A DNA stretch of 64,000 nt from Caproicibacterium amylolyticum (lineage in GTDB: Bacteria; Bacillota; Clostridia; Oscillospirales; Acutalibacteraceae), in NCBI RefSeq assembly GCF_014467055.1, contig NZ_CP060696.1, positions 2,728,001 to 2,792,000 on the forward strand. Direction: 5' to 3'. Numbering within the stretch: position 1 is the stretch's first letter; each line of letters starts with the position of its first letter. The translations under genes were made by a program, and so were the position numbers. Positions 1 to 8,881 of the stretch are shown here, in pieces. Under the pieces are notes generated by a model. It saw nothing but the letters and a program-made list of their open reading frames with translations, made no database searches and was not told the DNA's origin.

Positions 1-2
1 CC

Positions 3-1709
3 GATCAGGATGCCATCTGGGCGTGGCTGAAACCAGAGCTTTTCATGAACCCCACCGTCACCAAGGTCGTCCATAACCTCGCGTTTGAGAGCGCATTTCT
101 GTACGCGCGCGGCATCGTGGTACAGGAACCCTGTTACGACACCATCGCGGCGGCGCAGCTGGTATATAAAAGTGAGAAGGAGTTCCGTTCGCTCGGCGAC
201 TGCGGGCTCAAAACACTGGTACCGGAATACTTCGGCGAACAGCTTCCATCCTACACCGAAACGGTTGGCGGCCTTCATTTTGACGAGCTCGATCCGCAGG
301 CGGAGCGCACCGTCCGGTATGCCTGTGCCGACTCGGATTACGCTTTGCGGCTGTATCATCTTCTCAACGGCTGGTTTGACCGCTTCCTGCCGAAACACCG
401 GTTCATTGTAGAAAAAATCGAATCGCCCACCGCCGTCTATGTCGGCCTGATGCGGTATAACGGGCTACCTTTCAATGTGGAACTAATGAAAGCGAAACGA
501 ATTGAAGCCGAAAAACATCTCACGGAAATACGCAAATCAATCGAATTCATCATCGGCGACATCCCCATCGGTGCAAACGCCAGCACCGCCGCTTTCAAAA
601 AATACCTGTTTGAACGGCTGAAGCTGCCGAAAGTAAAACAAACGGAAAAACAGCAGGACGCACTGGATGACGAAACTTTGATCCTGCTCAAAGAGCACTG
701 TGAAAAGAACCGTCCGGAACTGGTGCGCTTATTTGAACTGGTGCAGGAGTACCGGCGCTGGGGAAAGATCAAATCCACCTACATAGACGGATACCTCAAA
801 TATGTCAACACGGCCACCGGGCGTATCCATCCCGATCTGCTGCCGCTGGCCACCGAAACGGGTCGCTTCGCATCCAAAAATCCGAACTGCCAGAACATGC
901 CCCGCGCGGGCGCAGACGATATCGGCGTCCGCAATTTTATCAACGCGCCGAAGGGAAAAATTCTGTTGTCGCTGGATTTCTCACAAATCGAGCTGCGTGT
1001 AGGCGCGTTCTACTGCAAGGATGAAAAGATGCTTGAAACCTATCGCTCCGGCGGGGATATCCACGCCCAGACCACCTCTGTCATTTACAAAATTCCGCTG
1101 GAGCAGGCAAAGGACAAAAGCGCGCCGGAGTACAAGGAGCGGCGCACCATCGCCAAGAACTGCAACTTCGGCACTTTTTTCGGACTGTTTCCAAAAGGCC
1201 TGCAAAAAACACTGAAATTCAAGGCCGGGCTGGATGTGTCGCTCAATGAATGTGAGAGCATTATCCGCAACCTCAAGGCCGGATACCCACGCCTTTCGCG
1301 CTGGCAGGAGGAAACGAAAAAGCGCGCCGAGTTCCGCAAATATACCGAAACATGGCTCGGTCGGCGGCGCTCCCTGCCGGGCATCACCTCTCGGGATTGG
1401 AATGTGAAGTCCTTCGCGCAGCGCGTGGCCATGAACACGCCGATTCAGGGCACGGCGGCGGACATTCTCAAACTTGCTCTTGGACGGATTGTCCGGGGCC
1501 TGCCCGAACGCCCATGGCTTTGTCCTTTACTGCAGATTCACGACGAACTGGTCTTTGAACTGCCCGAAAATCACCTCAAAGAGGCCGTTATTTTCATCAA
1601 AAACTGCATGGAAACGAAACCTTTTGATGCGTTTTCGGTGCCGATTGTGGCGGATGCCGCCGCCGGAACCCGGTTTGGGGAGTTGCATGAGCTGGAGGAA
1701 TGCCTGTGA
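3..1709 (+). CDS. Phage family-A DNA polymerase, 5' end outside window
   Basis: Replicative polymerase of prophage A. The reading frame is open from base 3 to the first ATG at 45, so the gene starts before the window. The 3'-5' exonuclease part is visible as HNLAFE near the start and YACADSDYA around base 325. All polymerase motifs are present: motif A (LDFSQIELR, about 973-1000), motif B (RRTIAKNCNFG then FFG, about 1140-1190) and motif C (QIHDELVFE, about 1534-1560). The exonuclease and polymerase are intact but there is no sign of a 5'-nuclease domain, as usual for phage PolA-like enzymes. The stop overlaps the start of the primase-helicase gene, so the two are co-translated as a replication unit. 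Confidence 0.93.
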   Translation, partial: DQDAIWAWLKPELFMNPTVTKVVHNLAFESAFLYARGIVVQEPCYDTIAAAQLVYKSEKEFRSLGDCGLKTLVPEYFGEQLPSYTETVGGLHFDELDPQAERTVRYACADSDYALRLYHLLNGWFDRFLPKHRFIVEKIESPTAVYVGLMRYNGLPFNVELMKAKRIEAEKHLTEIRKSIEFIIGDIPIGANASTAAFKKYLFERLKLPKVKQTEKQQDALDDETLILLKEHCEKNRPELVRLFELVQEYRRWGKIKSTYIDGYLKYVNTATGRIHPDLLPLATETGRFASKNPNCQNMPRAGADDIGVRNFINAPKGKILLSLDFSQIELRVGAFYCKDEKMLETYRSGGDIHAQTTSVIYKIPLEQAKDKSAPEYKERRTIAKNCNFGTFFGLFPKGLQKTLKFKAGLDVSLNECESIIRNLKAGYPRLSRWQEETKKRAEFRKYTETWLGRRRSLPGITSRDWNVKSFAQRVAMNTPIQGTAADILKLALGRIVRGLPERPWLCPLLQIHDELVFELPENHLKEAVIFIKNCMETKPFDAFSVPIVADAAAGTRFGELHELEECL

Positions 1710-4222
1710 GTGAATATTCTCTGAATGCGGTTCCGGTCAGTCCGGGAGAATTCCTCGGCGCGTTTTTTGAACCGGCGGAGTCCGTCTGTCTGCGAATCTT
1801 CTCCGACCGCCCCGATAACGCGTTTTCCGGCCAGAAACTGAAAATCGAACAAGGGCATTTCGACAAAATTGTCGATACGCTAAAAGCCCACAACAGACAG
1901 AATCGCGGGATATATTTTGTCATCAACTACGGCGGGCATGAGGATTCCGAAATTACCCGCATCAACGCCCAGTTCATGGAGTGCGACGATATTCCGCTGG
2001 AAGAGCAGCTGGCGAAAATTCAGGCTTTTCCGCTCGAACCATCGCTGATCGTCAGGACCCGAAAGTCGCTTCACTGCTACTGGCTGATGAAAAATGCCAA
2101 AGTGGAACGGTTCCGGCCTATCCAGAAACGGCTGATCGCATATTTCGGAGCAGACCCGGCTTGCGTAAACGAAAGCCGGGTTTTCCGTCTCCCGGGCTTT
2201 CTGCACTGCAAAGAAGAACCTGTTCCTGTGGAATGCGTTAAATTCAATCCGGAACTGCGGTATACCCAAAAAGAGCTCGAGGCTGTTCTGCCGAAACTTT
2301 CTGAAGAAAATGAGCCGCTGCACGTTGCTTCATCGCCGAATAAAGATCGGGGCTCCCAGAAAGGGCTGGTGCTGGTGGGCCGCCGCTGTGCGTTCATTCA
2401 GCACTGTAAAAGGAACGCAAAAACCCTCTCAGAGCCGGACTGGTACGCCATGATCTCCAATCTGGCGATTTTCGAGGGCGGCGAGGTCGTCATCCACAAG
2501 CTGTCGAAACCGTATCCGGCTTATGACTATAACGCCACACAGGCGAAGATCGACCATTTCTATAAATCCGGCACCAAACCGATGACCTGCCGAAAGATTG
2601 CGGAGCGCGGTTTTGTCTGCCCGAAAATGCGCGGCGGCAGCTGCACCTGCAAATCACCGGCTGGGCTGGCATTTCACCCGATGAGCGTGGAAGAGCTGAA
2701 AAAAGCGCTCGCATCCGTCAAGACCAAGCAGGAGGCCGCCGTCGACATTCATACGGCACGTCGGTTTATCAACGATTACCTGTATAACATCGACCCCGGA
2801 ATCGCGGGTGCGTTTATCGGCGACAATATTAAGAACCACTTTAAATTTAAGGCGGCTGACCTCAAAACGCTTCCGGCCTACCAAAAAGAACTGTATAAAG
2901 CTTTTTCGGCGACGCAGGAAGCGCGCAAGGAACGGCGCGGGAGCGAGATTCCCGCGTGGTATGAAGTTTCCGAAAAAGGAAAGTGGAATTTCCTGCCCGG
3001 TGTGCTCGCCGACCATTGCGCCGAGAACGAGCATGTTTTTTACTGTGCCGACAGCTACTATTTCTATGAAAACGGCGTGTATCTGCCGAAAAACGACAAA
3101 ACCGCACAGCGAAAGGTGCGTTCCTATATGAACGCGCGCTACGCGCTGGCGGCTGAAATTCGGGACGCGGAATGGCAATGGCAGGTGCTGGTCGACAAAA
3201 CAGTGCGTGAAATCAATGTAAATCCCTACATCATGAACTTTAAAAACGGGCTGTACAACGTGATGACCGATGAATTCCTGCCGCACGACCCGAAATACCT
3301 GTCCACAATCCGGCTGGGCGGAAATTATGACCCGGAGGCACGGTGCCCTATTTTCATGCGCTACCTTTCCGATGTCCTGCCGGAAAGCGAAGTCCCGCTG
3401 ATACAGGAGATTCTGGGATATTTTCTCGTCCCGGTCAACAAAGCGCAGAAATCGTTTGTAATTGTAGGAAAAGGCGACAGTGGAAAATCGACGTTCCTGT
3501 CCGTGGTGCAGGACGTCCTGCTCGGCGCTGACAATGTATCCACCCTGACCTGGCAGGCGCTGGACGAGAAATTCGCAACGGTCCAGCTTTTCGGCAAACT
3601 GGCAAATGTGTTCGCCGACCTCCCGTCCGAGAATATCCGTGACACGGGAACCTTCAAGGCAATCACCGGCGAGGACTATATCTCCGCACAGCATAAATTT
3701 AAGGAATACTTCTCTTTCAAGCCCTTTGCGCGGCTGCTGTTTTCCTGCAACAGTGTCCCCAAAAGCTACACCGACCGCTCGGACGGCTTCTACCGCCGCC
3801 TGATGCTGATCCGTTTTGACCGGGCGATACCGGAGGATAAGCGCGACCCGAATCTGAAAGAAAAGCTGGCCGCCGAGGCCGACGGCATACTGGCGTGGTC
3901 AATGGCCGGGCTCCGGCGTCTGATGGAGAATTCCTACCGGTTTTCCGAAACCCAGCGGACAAAGGCGGAACTTGTGAGCTACAAGGCGGAGAACAGCAGT
4001 GCGCTGGCGTTTGTCGGGGAATGCTGCGAAATAAACGGCGGACACACCTGCATGAGCGAAGATCTGTTTTCGGCCTATCAGGAATACTGTTCCGCAAACG
4101 CGCTGAAGCCTGTCTCTCAAATCCGGTTCAACCGTGAATTGGAAGCGATACAGGGATTGTCCCGTGGACGGGACACCGTCACCCGCAGGCATGTCTGGAT
4201 CGGCATCCGGCTTTCAGAGTAA
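1700..4222 (+). CDS. PrimPol-helicase (VirE/D5-like replication protein)
   Basis: An 840-residue primase-helicase. The N-terminal part (about residues 65-180) has features of a PrimPol domain: an acidic FMECDD motif, then RKSLHCYW and SRVFRLPGF. A Cys-rich stretch follows around residues 295-320 (CRKIAERGFVCP...CTCK). The C-terminal part is a D5/P4-type superfamily 3 helicase, with Walker A GKGDSGKST near residue 592, a hydrophobic-acidic Walker B segment (LANVFADLPSE) and a sensor region FSCNSVPKSYTDRSDGF. It overlaps the polymerase gene by 10 bases; GTG at 1706 is an alternative start. It probably primes and unwinds prophage DNA. Prophage B's counterpart would lie beyond the window. Confidence 0.88.
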   Translation: MPVSEYSLNAVPVSPGEFLGAFFEPAESVCLRIFSDRPDNAFSGQKLKIEQGHFDKIVDTLKAHNRQNRGIYFVINYGGHEDSEITRINAQFMECDDIPLEEQLAKIQAFPLEPSLIVRTRKSLHCYWLMKNAKVERFRPIQKRLIAYFGADPACVNESRVFRLPGFLHCKEEPVPVECVKFNPELRYTQKELEAVLPKLSEENEPLHVASSPNKDRGSQKGLVLVGRRCAFIQHCKRNAKTLSEPDWYAMISNLAIFEGGEVVIHKLSKPYPAYDYNATQAKIDHFYKSGTKPMTCRKIAERGFVCPKMRGGSCTCKSPAGLAFHPMSVEELKKALASVKTKQEAAVDIHTARRFINDYLYNIDPGIAGAFIGDNIKNHFKFKAADLKTLPAYQKELYKAFSATQEARKERRGSEIPAWYEVSEKGKWNFLPGVLADHCAENEHVFYCADSYYFYENGVYLPKNDKTAQRKVRSYMNARYALAAEIRDAEWQWQVLVDKTVREINVNPYIMNFKNGLYNVMTDEFLPHDPKYLSTIRLGGNYDPEARCPIFMRYLSDVLPESEVPLIQEILGYFLVPVNKAQKSFVIVGKGDSGKSTFLSVVQDVLLGADNVSTLTWQALDEKFATVQLFGKLANVFADLPSENIRDTGTFKAITGEDYISAQHKFKEYFSFKPFARLLFSCNSVPKSYTDRSDGFYRRLMLIRFDRAIPEDKRDPNLKEKLAAEADGILAWSMAGLRRLMENSYRFSETQRTKAELVSYKAENSSALAFVGECCEINGGHTCMSEDLFSAYQEYCSANALKPVSQIRFNRELEAIQGLSRGRDTVTRRHVWIGIRLSE

Positions 4223-4450
4223 CGGCTCATCCCGAACGCATCGCGAACGGACACCGAATATACCCATGGACGGATTTTATTCAGATTTTGCCGCCATCCG
4301 AACGCACCGAACGGAGTCCGCGCATTCTTTGCGTATGAACGCGCCAGAGAAAAAATATGCTCAAACTCAATAAAAGGAATTAATATTCCCGCTTAAAGTC
4401 CGTCTGATCCGTCCGTGCCAGTCCTCATTTTCACCCGGAGGTGTGTCCCT

Positions 4451-4804
4451 ATGCCCCACAAGCCAAAGAAACCCTGCGCCTTCCCCGGCTGCCCGAACCT
4501 GACCGACGGCAGGTACTGCGAAGTCCACGCTTCGCAAGCAAACCGCGAGTATAACAAGTACCGCCGCGACCCCGACTCGAACAAGATCTACGGACGGCGC
4601 TGGAAAACCATTCGCGCCCTGTACCTTTCGAAGCACCCGCTCTGCGAGCAGTGCCTCAAGGCCGGGCGGTATGTTCCCGCCGAGGAAGTCCATCACATCA
4701 TTCCAATCGCCGAAGGCGGCACCCATGAGGAGTCGAACCTCATGTCGCTTTGCAAATCCTGCCACTCCGCGATCACCGCAGCAGCTGAAAACAGACACCG
4801 CTGA
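4451..4804 (+). CDS. HNH endonuclease of the cos/terminase module
   Basis: A 117-residue HNH nuclease. The start at 4451 is chosen because GGAGGTG lies 6 bases upstream; the open frame reaches back to 4415 without another good site. It has an N-terminal zinc motif (CAFPGCPN...YCEVH), then the HNH core: CEQC, VHHIIP, an Asn in EESNLM, and CKSCH near the C-terminus. In HK97-type phages with this order (HNH, small terminase, large terminase, portal) the HNH protein works with the terminase in cos cleavage. It directly precedes the possible cos region and the small terminase gene, which supports that role. Confidence 0.9.
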   Translation: MPHKPKKPCAFPGCPNLTDGRYCEVHASQANREYNKYRRDPDSNKIYGRRWKTIRALYLSKHPLCEQCLKAGRYVPAEEVHHIIPIAEGGTHEESNLMSLCKSCHSAITAAAENRHR

Positions 4805-4880
4805 CCCTAGGGGGGCGGTCGAATCTCTGCGGCCCTGCCTTGCGGACAGCGCGGCAGGCCTTCGCGCACGACACGCGCGA
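4803..4880 (+). other. Putative cos region between HNH and small terminase genes
   Basis: The 366-base gap from 4805 to 5170 has no credible gene. It opens with a G-rich tract after CCTA and then GGTCGAATCTCT, followed by GC-rich partly palindromic sequence (GCGCACGACACGCGCG). In cos phages with an HNH gene next to the terminase, cos lies at this position. The placement is by gene order and base composition only; no cut site can be demonstrated here. The rest of the gap holds a terminator at about 4900-4934 and an A/G-rich leader for the small terminase. Confidence 0.35.
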
Positions 4881-4899
4881 ATTCAAAAATATCAGAATT

Positions 4900-4934
4900 G
4901 CCCCGAAACGCTGATGTTTCGGGGCTTTGTTCGT
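4900..4934 (+). terminator. Rho-independent terminator after HNH gene
   Basis: Perfect 10-base stem GCCCCGAAAC / GTTTCGGGGC (4900-4909 and 4916-4925) with a 6-base loop, followed by a T-rich tract. It would separate the early/replication transcript from the terminase operon. Confidence 0.7.
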
Positions 4935-5170
4935 TTTGAAAAACAGGGTTGACAGGCTGTTTTTTCAAAGAGTCAGCTTTTTTCAAAAAGCGTACAGGCT
5001 GTCTGCGCGGAAAATCCCGGAGATTTTCGGGAATCTGGCAGGGAGACGCGGGCGGCGGACAGCGACAGGACGGGACAGGCCCCGACAAAAAGAGCGGAAA
5101 AAGCGGGCACATTTTGAAAAAAAGCCGCATATACATGCAAAGACACTTTTCAAAAAAGGGAGGCGGCGCT

Positions 5171-5782
5171 ATGCCCAGCGGAGGCGCAAGGAAGGGCGCG
5201 GGGCGCAAACCGAAGCCGCTCGCCGAGAAGCTGGCGGCGGGAAATCCGGGACACCGGCCTTTAAAAAAAGTGGAATTCACGGGAACCGGCGGCGTTGACC
5301 CTCATGAGCCGCCCAGTTATCTGCGCGTTATGGAAAAGCGGGAGCAGGAGAACCGACCCGGCATTCCCACACCGACCGAACTGTATACCGACACGGTCAA
5401 ATATCTGGAGCCGTCCGGCTGCCTGAATCTGGTTCCCGCCGCGCTGATCGCCGATTACGCGATGGCGAAATACTACCTGCTCCACGCGCAGTATGAGCTC
5501 GGCAAAACGGCGACGGTTGTCAAAATCAAAAAGGGGCTGAAAAAAGAGTCCGCCGAAACCTACGAGATCACCGACTTTGCCGAAGCCATGCTGAAAATGC
5601 AGAAAAACGTGCTCGCGACGTGGGAACCGATCTGGGATATCGTTTCGCGCAACAGCGAGCAGCTGGTGGCGAATCCGGAAAAAGACCTGCTGGCTGTCAT
5701 CATCGGCGGTCGCAGGCGCAAATCGAAGCCGAGAGGAGAGCCGCCCGATGGATTCCATGCAGATACAAAAAATCCCGGCTGA
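5171..5782 (+). CDS. terS: Terminase small subunit (P27-like)
   Basis: A 203-residue small terminase subunit, which recognises phage DNA for packaging. The start at 5171 is preceded by GGGAGGCGGCGCT, and the protein opens with the Gly/Lys/Arg-rich ARKGAGRKPK segment typical of the family, followed by GNPGHRPLK. Most of the rest is predicted helical, with no enzymatic motif, as expected. The frame is open further upstream (4949), but that extension is basic, low in complexity and lacks a ribosome site. The 3' end overlaps the ParB-methyltransferase gene by 35 bases. Confidence 0.82.
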   Translation: MPSGGARKGAGRKPKPLAEKLAAGNPGHRPLKKVEFTGTGGVDPHEPPSYLRVMEKREQENRPGIPTPTELYTDTVKYLEPSGCLNLVPAALIADYAMAKYYLLHAQYELGKTATVVKIKKGLKKESAETYEITDFAEAMLKMQKNVLATWEPIWDIVSRNSEQLVANPEKDLLAVIIGGRRRKSKPRGEPPDGFHADTKNPG

Positions 5783-7019
5783 AAAGCTGAATCCGGCGAA
5801 ATACAATCCCCGCAGGGATTTGCAGCCGGGCGACCCGGAATACGAAAAGCTGCTGCGCTCGGTGGATGAATTCGGCTATGTCGAGCCGATCATCTGGAAC
5901 CGGCGTACCGGGAACATCGTCGGCGGACATCAGCGCTTCAAGGTTCTGCGGCAGCTGGGCTTTGACGAGATCGACTGTGTCGTCGTCGACATGGATGAGG
6001 CGCGGGAAAAAGCGCTCAACATCGCGCTGAACAAGATCTCCGGCGACTGGGATACCGCAAAGCTGGCGGAGGTTTTCAAGGACATCGAGCAGTACGGCAT
6101 TTCACTTGACATAACCGGGTTTGAGGCCCCGGAGATTGATAAGCTATACCAGAAGCTGAATCGCGAGGACGGTAAAATTGTCGAGGACGATTTCGACAGC
6201 GAGGCCGAAGCGGCGAAGATCACGGAGCCGGTCACCCGGCCCGGCGATGTGTGGCTGCTTGGCAGGCACCGGCTCATGTGCGGGGACAGCACGGACCCGG
6301 ACGCGGTCGCGCGGCTCCTCGACGGCAGGAAAGCCCGGATGGTTTTTACCGACCCGCCGTGGAACGTGGATTACGGCGGCGACGCGAAGCATCCCAGCTG
6401 GAAGCCCCGGCAGATTCTCAACGACAAAATGACTGAGGAGCAGTTTTACGCGTTTCTGCTTTCGGCGTTCAAAGCGATGGCTTCCGCCTGCGAGCCAGGC
6501 GCGATGGTCTACATGGTGATGTCGGCGCAGGAATGGGGCACGGCCATGAGCACCATGAAAGAGGCCAGTTTTCACTGGTCATCCACAATCATCTGGGCAA
6601 AGGACTCGCTCGTTCTGTCGCGGAAGGATTACCACACGCAGTACGAACCAATCTGGTACGGCTGGCTGGACGGCGAAAAGCGCCTCTGCCCTTTACAGGA
6701 TCGTCAGCAGAGCGACCTGTGGCAGATTCCCCGCCCCAAAAAGTCGGAGGAACATCCAACCATGAAGCCCATTGCGCTGGCGGGGCGAGCAATCACGAAT
6801 TCTTCTCACACCGGCGACGTAACGCTTGATCTTTTCGGCGGCTCCGGCACCACACTTCTGGCGGCGGAGCAGTCCGACCGCGTCAACTGTTCCATGGAGC
6901 TTGACCCGAAATACTGCGATGTGATCGTAAAGCGTTACATCGAATTCCGGGAAAGCGACGAAAGCGTCTTTCTCCTGCGCGGCGGAGAAAAGCTGGCGTA
7001 TAACGAAATTGAAGGCTGA
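5748..7019 (+). CDS. ParB-domain DNA methyltransferase (N4-C or N6-A)
   Basis: A 423-residue fusion of an N-terminal ParB/Srx-like domain (about residues 1-125; NPRRD and VGGHQRFKVLRQLG) and a beta-class DNA methyltransferase. Motif IV reads TDPPWNVDY near residue 201 and the SAM-binding motif I LDLFGGSGTT near residue 362; the IV-before-I order defines the class. The start has GAGAGG upstream and lies inside the terS gene. No restriction endonuclease is nearby, so this is probably a solitary phage methylase that protects DNA or regulates packaging. Prophage B instead has a cytosine-5 methyltransferase upstream of its equivalent genes, at the window edge. Confidence 0.9.
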   Translation: MDSMQIQKIPAEKLNPAKYNPRRDLQPGDPEYEKLLRSVDEFGYVEPIIWNRRTGNIVGGHQRFKVLRQLGFDEIDCVVVDMDEAREKALNIALNKISGDWDTAKLAEVFKDIEQYGISLDITGFEAPEIDKLYQKLNREDGKIVEDDFDSEAEAAKITEPVTRPGDVWLLGRHRLMCGDSTDPDAVARLLDGRKARMVFTDPPWNVDYGGDAKHPSWKPRQILNDKMTEEQFYAFLLSAFKAMASACEPGAMVYMVMSAQEWGTAMSTMKEASFHWSSTIIWAKDSLVLSRKDYHTQYEPIWYGWLDGEKRLCPLQDRQQSDLWQIPRPKKSEEHPTMKPIALAGRAITNSSHTGDVTLDLFGGSGTTLLAAEQSDRVNCSMELDPKYCDVIVKRYIEFRESDESVFLLRGGEKLAYNEIEG

Positions 7020-7110
7020 CACCCATGGATTTCAACTTGATTTTACCCCCGAAAAGAGTGATGAATGGTACTGCGGAAACGCAAATCATAAATTTTCGGA
7101 GGTAACAAAA

Positions 7111-8097
7111 ATGGAATTCAGGTTTAACGTAACAGGTGCGGAACGTAAAAGGCTGGTCGAAACAATCAGCGAAATTCTCAATTTCCCGATGAAATATCTC
7201 GGCGCGCCGGGCTTCGGTTACGAAGTCGGTGAATACACGGTGGATAAGGACGGAACGGTCAGCGGCGAATACAACCCGCGCCTTCTTTCCACTCTTGCCG
7301 GGAAAGGCTTCGAACCGGAACCGTACCAGACCCTGCACTTCATCACGCCGCGAGGCACCCTGCTGATTGAGGAACACTTCGATACTGAGGAAGAAGCCCG
7401 CGCCGCAGGATACGAAATGTATTTCACCCATGAGGGGCGGAATATCTACAGCAAGCCAAGCGGAAACGGTGAACATTCCGTCAAATTTGCGATTGTCGGC
7501 GCTCCCCTTGCGGAAGAGCCCAATATAGCCGAACCGCCGGAAGAAGCTGACCTCACCATCGAGATGCCAATGGACGGTTTCACGCCGGAAAAGCTGGATA
7601 ACCTGAAAAAGATGGTGGCGAGCAAGGCCACACTCATCAAAACCGCACTCAGCGCGGAGGACCTGCCCATTGAACCGACCGACGAGACACTCCGCTTCCC
7701 ATGGTTTTCCGGCGGCCTTGACAGCGACACGGTGAGTGCATACACGCAGTTCATCGCCGCCCTTTGTAAAACGGCAAAAGAGAAAAAACGCGTAACCGCG
7801 AAGGTACAGGACGAATTTGAGAACCCGCGCTTTACCATGCGGGTGTGGCTGATCGGCCTCGGCATGGTGGGCGACGATTACAAGCTGGCGCGGAAACTCC
7901 TGCTCCAAAACCTCACTGGAAACGCCGCGTGGCGATACGGCGCACCGGATAAAAAAACGGCCAGCGACCCCGCTGGTTGCGCGGACGCTGGCGAAGAAAA
8001 CCCGGCGGCGCTTACCGCCCCGGCAGAGGAAGAAGCCGCACCTACCGCCGACACGGGGGCGGACGTGGCCGAAGAATCAGGTGCCGACCATGAATAA
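7111..8097 (+). CDS. Conserved phage protein of the 'virulence-related' family
   Basis: A 328-residue protein starting EFRFNVTGAERKRLV; this N-terminus is shared with the prophage B protein at 63077-63727 (QINYNVTGEKRKSLV) and with phage proteins often annotated as virulence-related. The start at 7111 has GGAGGT 7 bases upstream; the open frame back to 7009 has no such site. The A copy is about 110 residues longer than B: it has an extra segment at about residues 55-130 (around EEEARAAGYEMYF) and an Ala/Glu-rich tail. The function is unknown. In both prophages it directly precedes DUF4314. Confidence 0.75.
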   Translation: MEFRFNVTGAERKRLVETISEILNFPMKYLGAPGFGYEVGEYTVDKDGTVSGEYNPRLLSTLAGKGFEPEPYQTLHFITPRGTLLIEEHFDTEEEARAAGYEMYFTHEGRNIYSKPSGNGEHSVKFAIVGAPLAEEPNIAEPPEEADLTIEMPMDGFTPEKLDNLKKMVASKATLIKTALSAEDLPIEPTDETLRFPWFSGGLDSDTVSAYTQFIAALCKTAKEKKRVTAKVQDEFENPRFTMRVWLIGLGMVGDDYKLARKLLLQNLTGNAAWRYGAPDKKTASDPAGCADAGEENPAALTAPAEEEAAPTADTGADVAEESGADHE

Positions 8098-8314
8098 CTT
8101 TCCCTCAAAAGAAGAAGTCAAGCGTCTCCGGCGGGAATACCCCGCCGGAACTCGGGTGGAATTGATTTCAATGGATGACCCCTACACCAAACTGAAGCCC
8201 GGCGACCGCGCGACGGTTCGCGGCGTGGACGATGCCGGAAATATCCTGTGCGCGTGGGACTGCGGTTCCTCGCTGAGTTTGATTCCGGGCGTAGATAAAT
8301 TTGGGGTTGTATAA
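8090..8314 (+). CDS. DUF4314 domain protein
   Basis: A 74-residue DUF4314 protein beginning NNFPSKEEVKRLRREYPAG, followed by the RVELISMDDP and GVDDAGNILCAWD core. The ATG at 8090 overlaps the end of the previous gene; the GTG at 8081 is less likely because the prophage B homologue (62842-63084) aligns from the same MNNFPS. The fold is probably a small beta-barrel and the function is unknown. It is the last late gene before the Septu-like island. Confidence 0.8.
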   Translation: MNNFPSKEEVKRLRREYPAGTRVELISMDDPYTKLKPGDRATVRGVDDAGNILCAWDCGSSLSLIPGVDKFGVV

Positions 8315-8419
8315 CCCCTCACTGGGAAGGTAATAAGAAATGAAGGCTTGCACTATAAACATTATGAGAAGCAAAATAGCTTTCAATCATTAGAGCCTCT
8401 GACTGTAGCCTTTATAGTA

Positions 8420-8719
8420 TTATTCACATGTATTTTGCTTGTTGGCAGAAACTAGTGTAATACCGCCCTTCAAGCTGAATTCAGAATCTAATTTGTTACA
8501 TGAATCGCAGGCAGGCACAATATATTCGCCAGTCACACTACTACTGGTGTTATAAATATGCGCACCTAATGTAGCGGAATTATTACATCCACTTATTGAA
8601 CATTTTTCTGGCCATTCCTCTTTCGAGCAATTTATCCAATGCTGTTTCCACGATCCGCAATTACATGAACGATTACTCGTCCCTTTTTTGTTTTTCCAAC
8701 CAGTCGCTGTTATACTCAT
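8420..8719 (-). CDS. Small Cys-rich zinc/HNH-like protein downstream of Septu-like pair
   Basis: A 99-residue AT-rich gene on the strand of the ATPase/HNH pair, about 160 bases downstream of it. It has zinc-ligand-like pairs: CNCGSWKQHW near residue 20, CSISGCNN near residue 41, a conserved-looking GAHI, and YIVPACDSCNK near residue 70. The GAH/CDSCN layout recalls a degenerate HNH or treble-clef fold. It may be a third component of the defence island or an independent small protein. The 105 bases between it and DUF4314 and the 162 bases between it and the HNH gene show no other gene. Confidence 0.6.
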   Translation of the reverse strand: MSITATGWKNKKGTSNRSCNCGSWKQHWINCSKEEWPEKCSISGCNNSATLGAHIYNTSSSVTGEYIVPACDSCNKLDSEFSLKGGITLVSANKQNTCE

Positions 8720-8881
8720 AAGTATTTTCCTTTCGTAATTATGTGTCCCATATTTTGCTTCCCATAACTGCTAACTTCTGAGCTAACCAAGCTGATAATT
8801 ACTCCGCTTACCCGCAGTATGATCTGTTGACTTACAAAAATAAATATTATGTAAAGTTCAAATCATAAAAAATCTTCAGTT

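Noticed and set aside
2654..3694. Long antisense ORF in the PrimPol-helicase gene
   Set aside because: It is a shadow of a GC-rich coding strand; the helicase motifs are on the plus strand.
6883..7908. Long antisense ORF across the methyltransferase and 'virulence-related' genes
   Set aside because: It spans two real genes with visible motifs and ribosome sites on the other strand.
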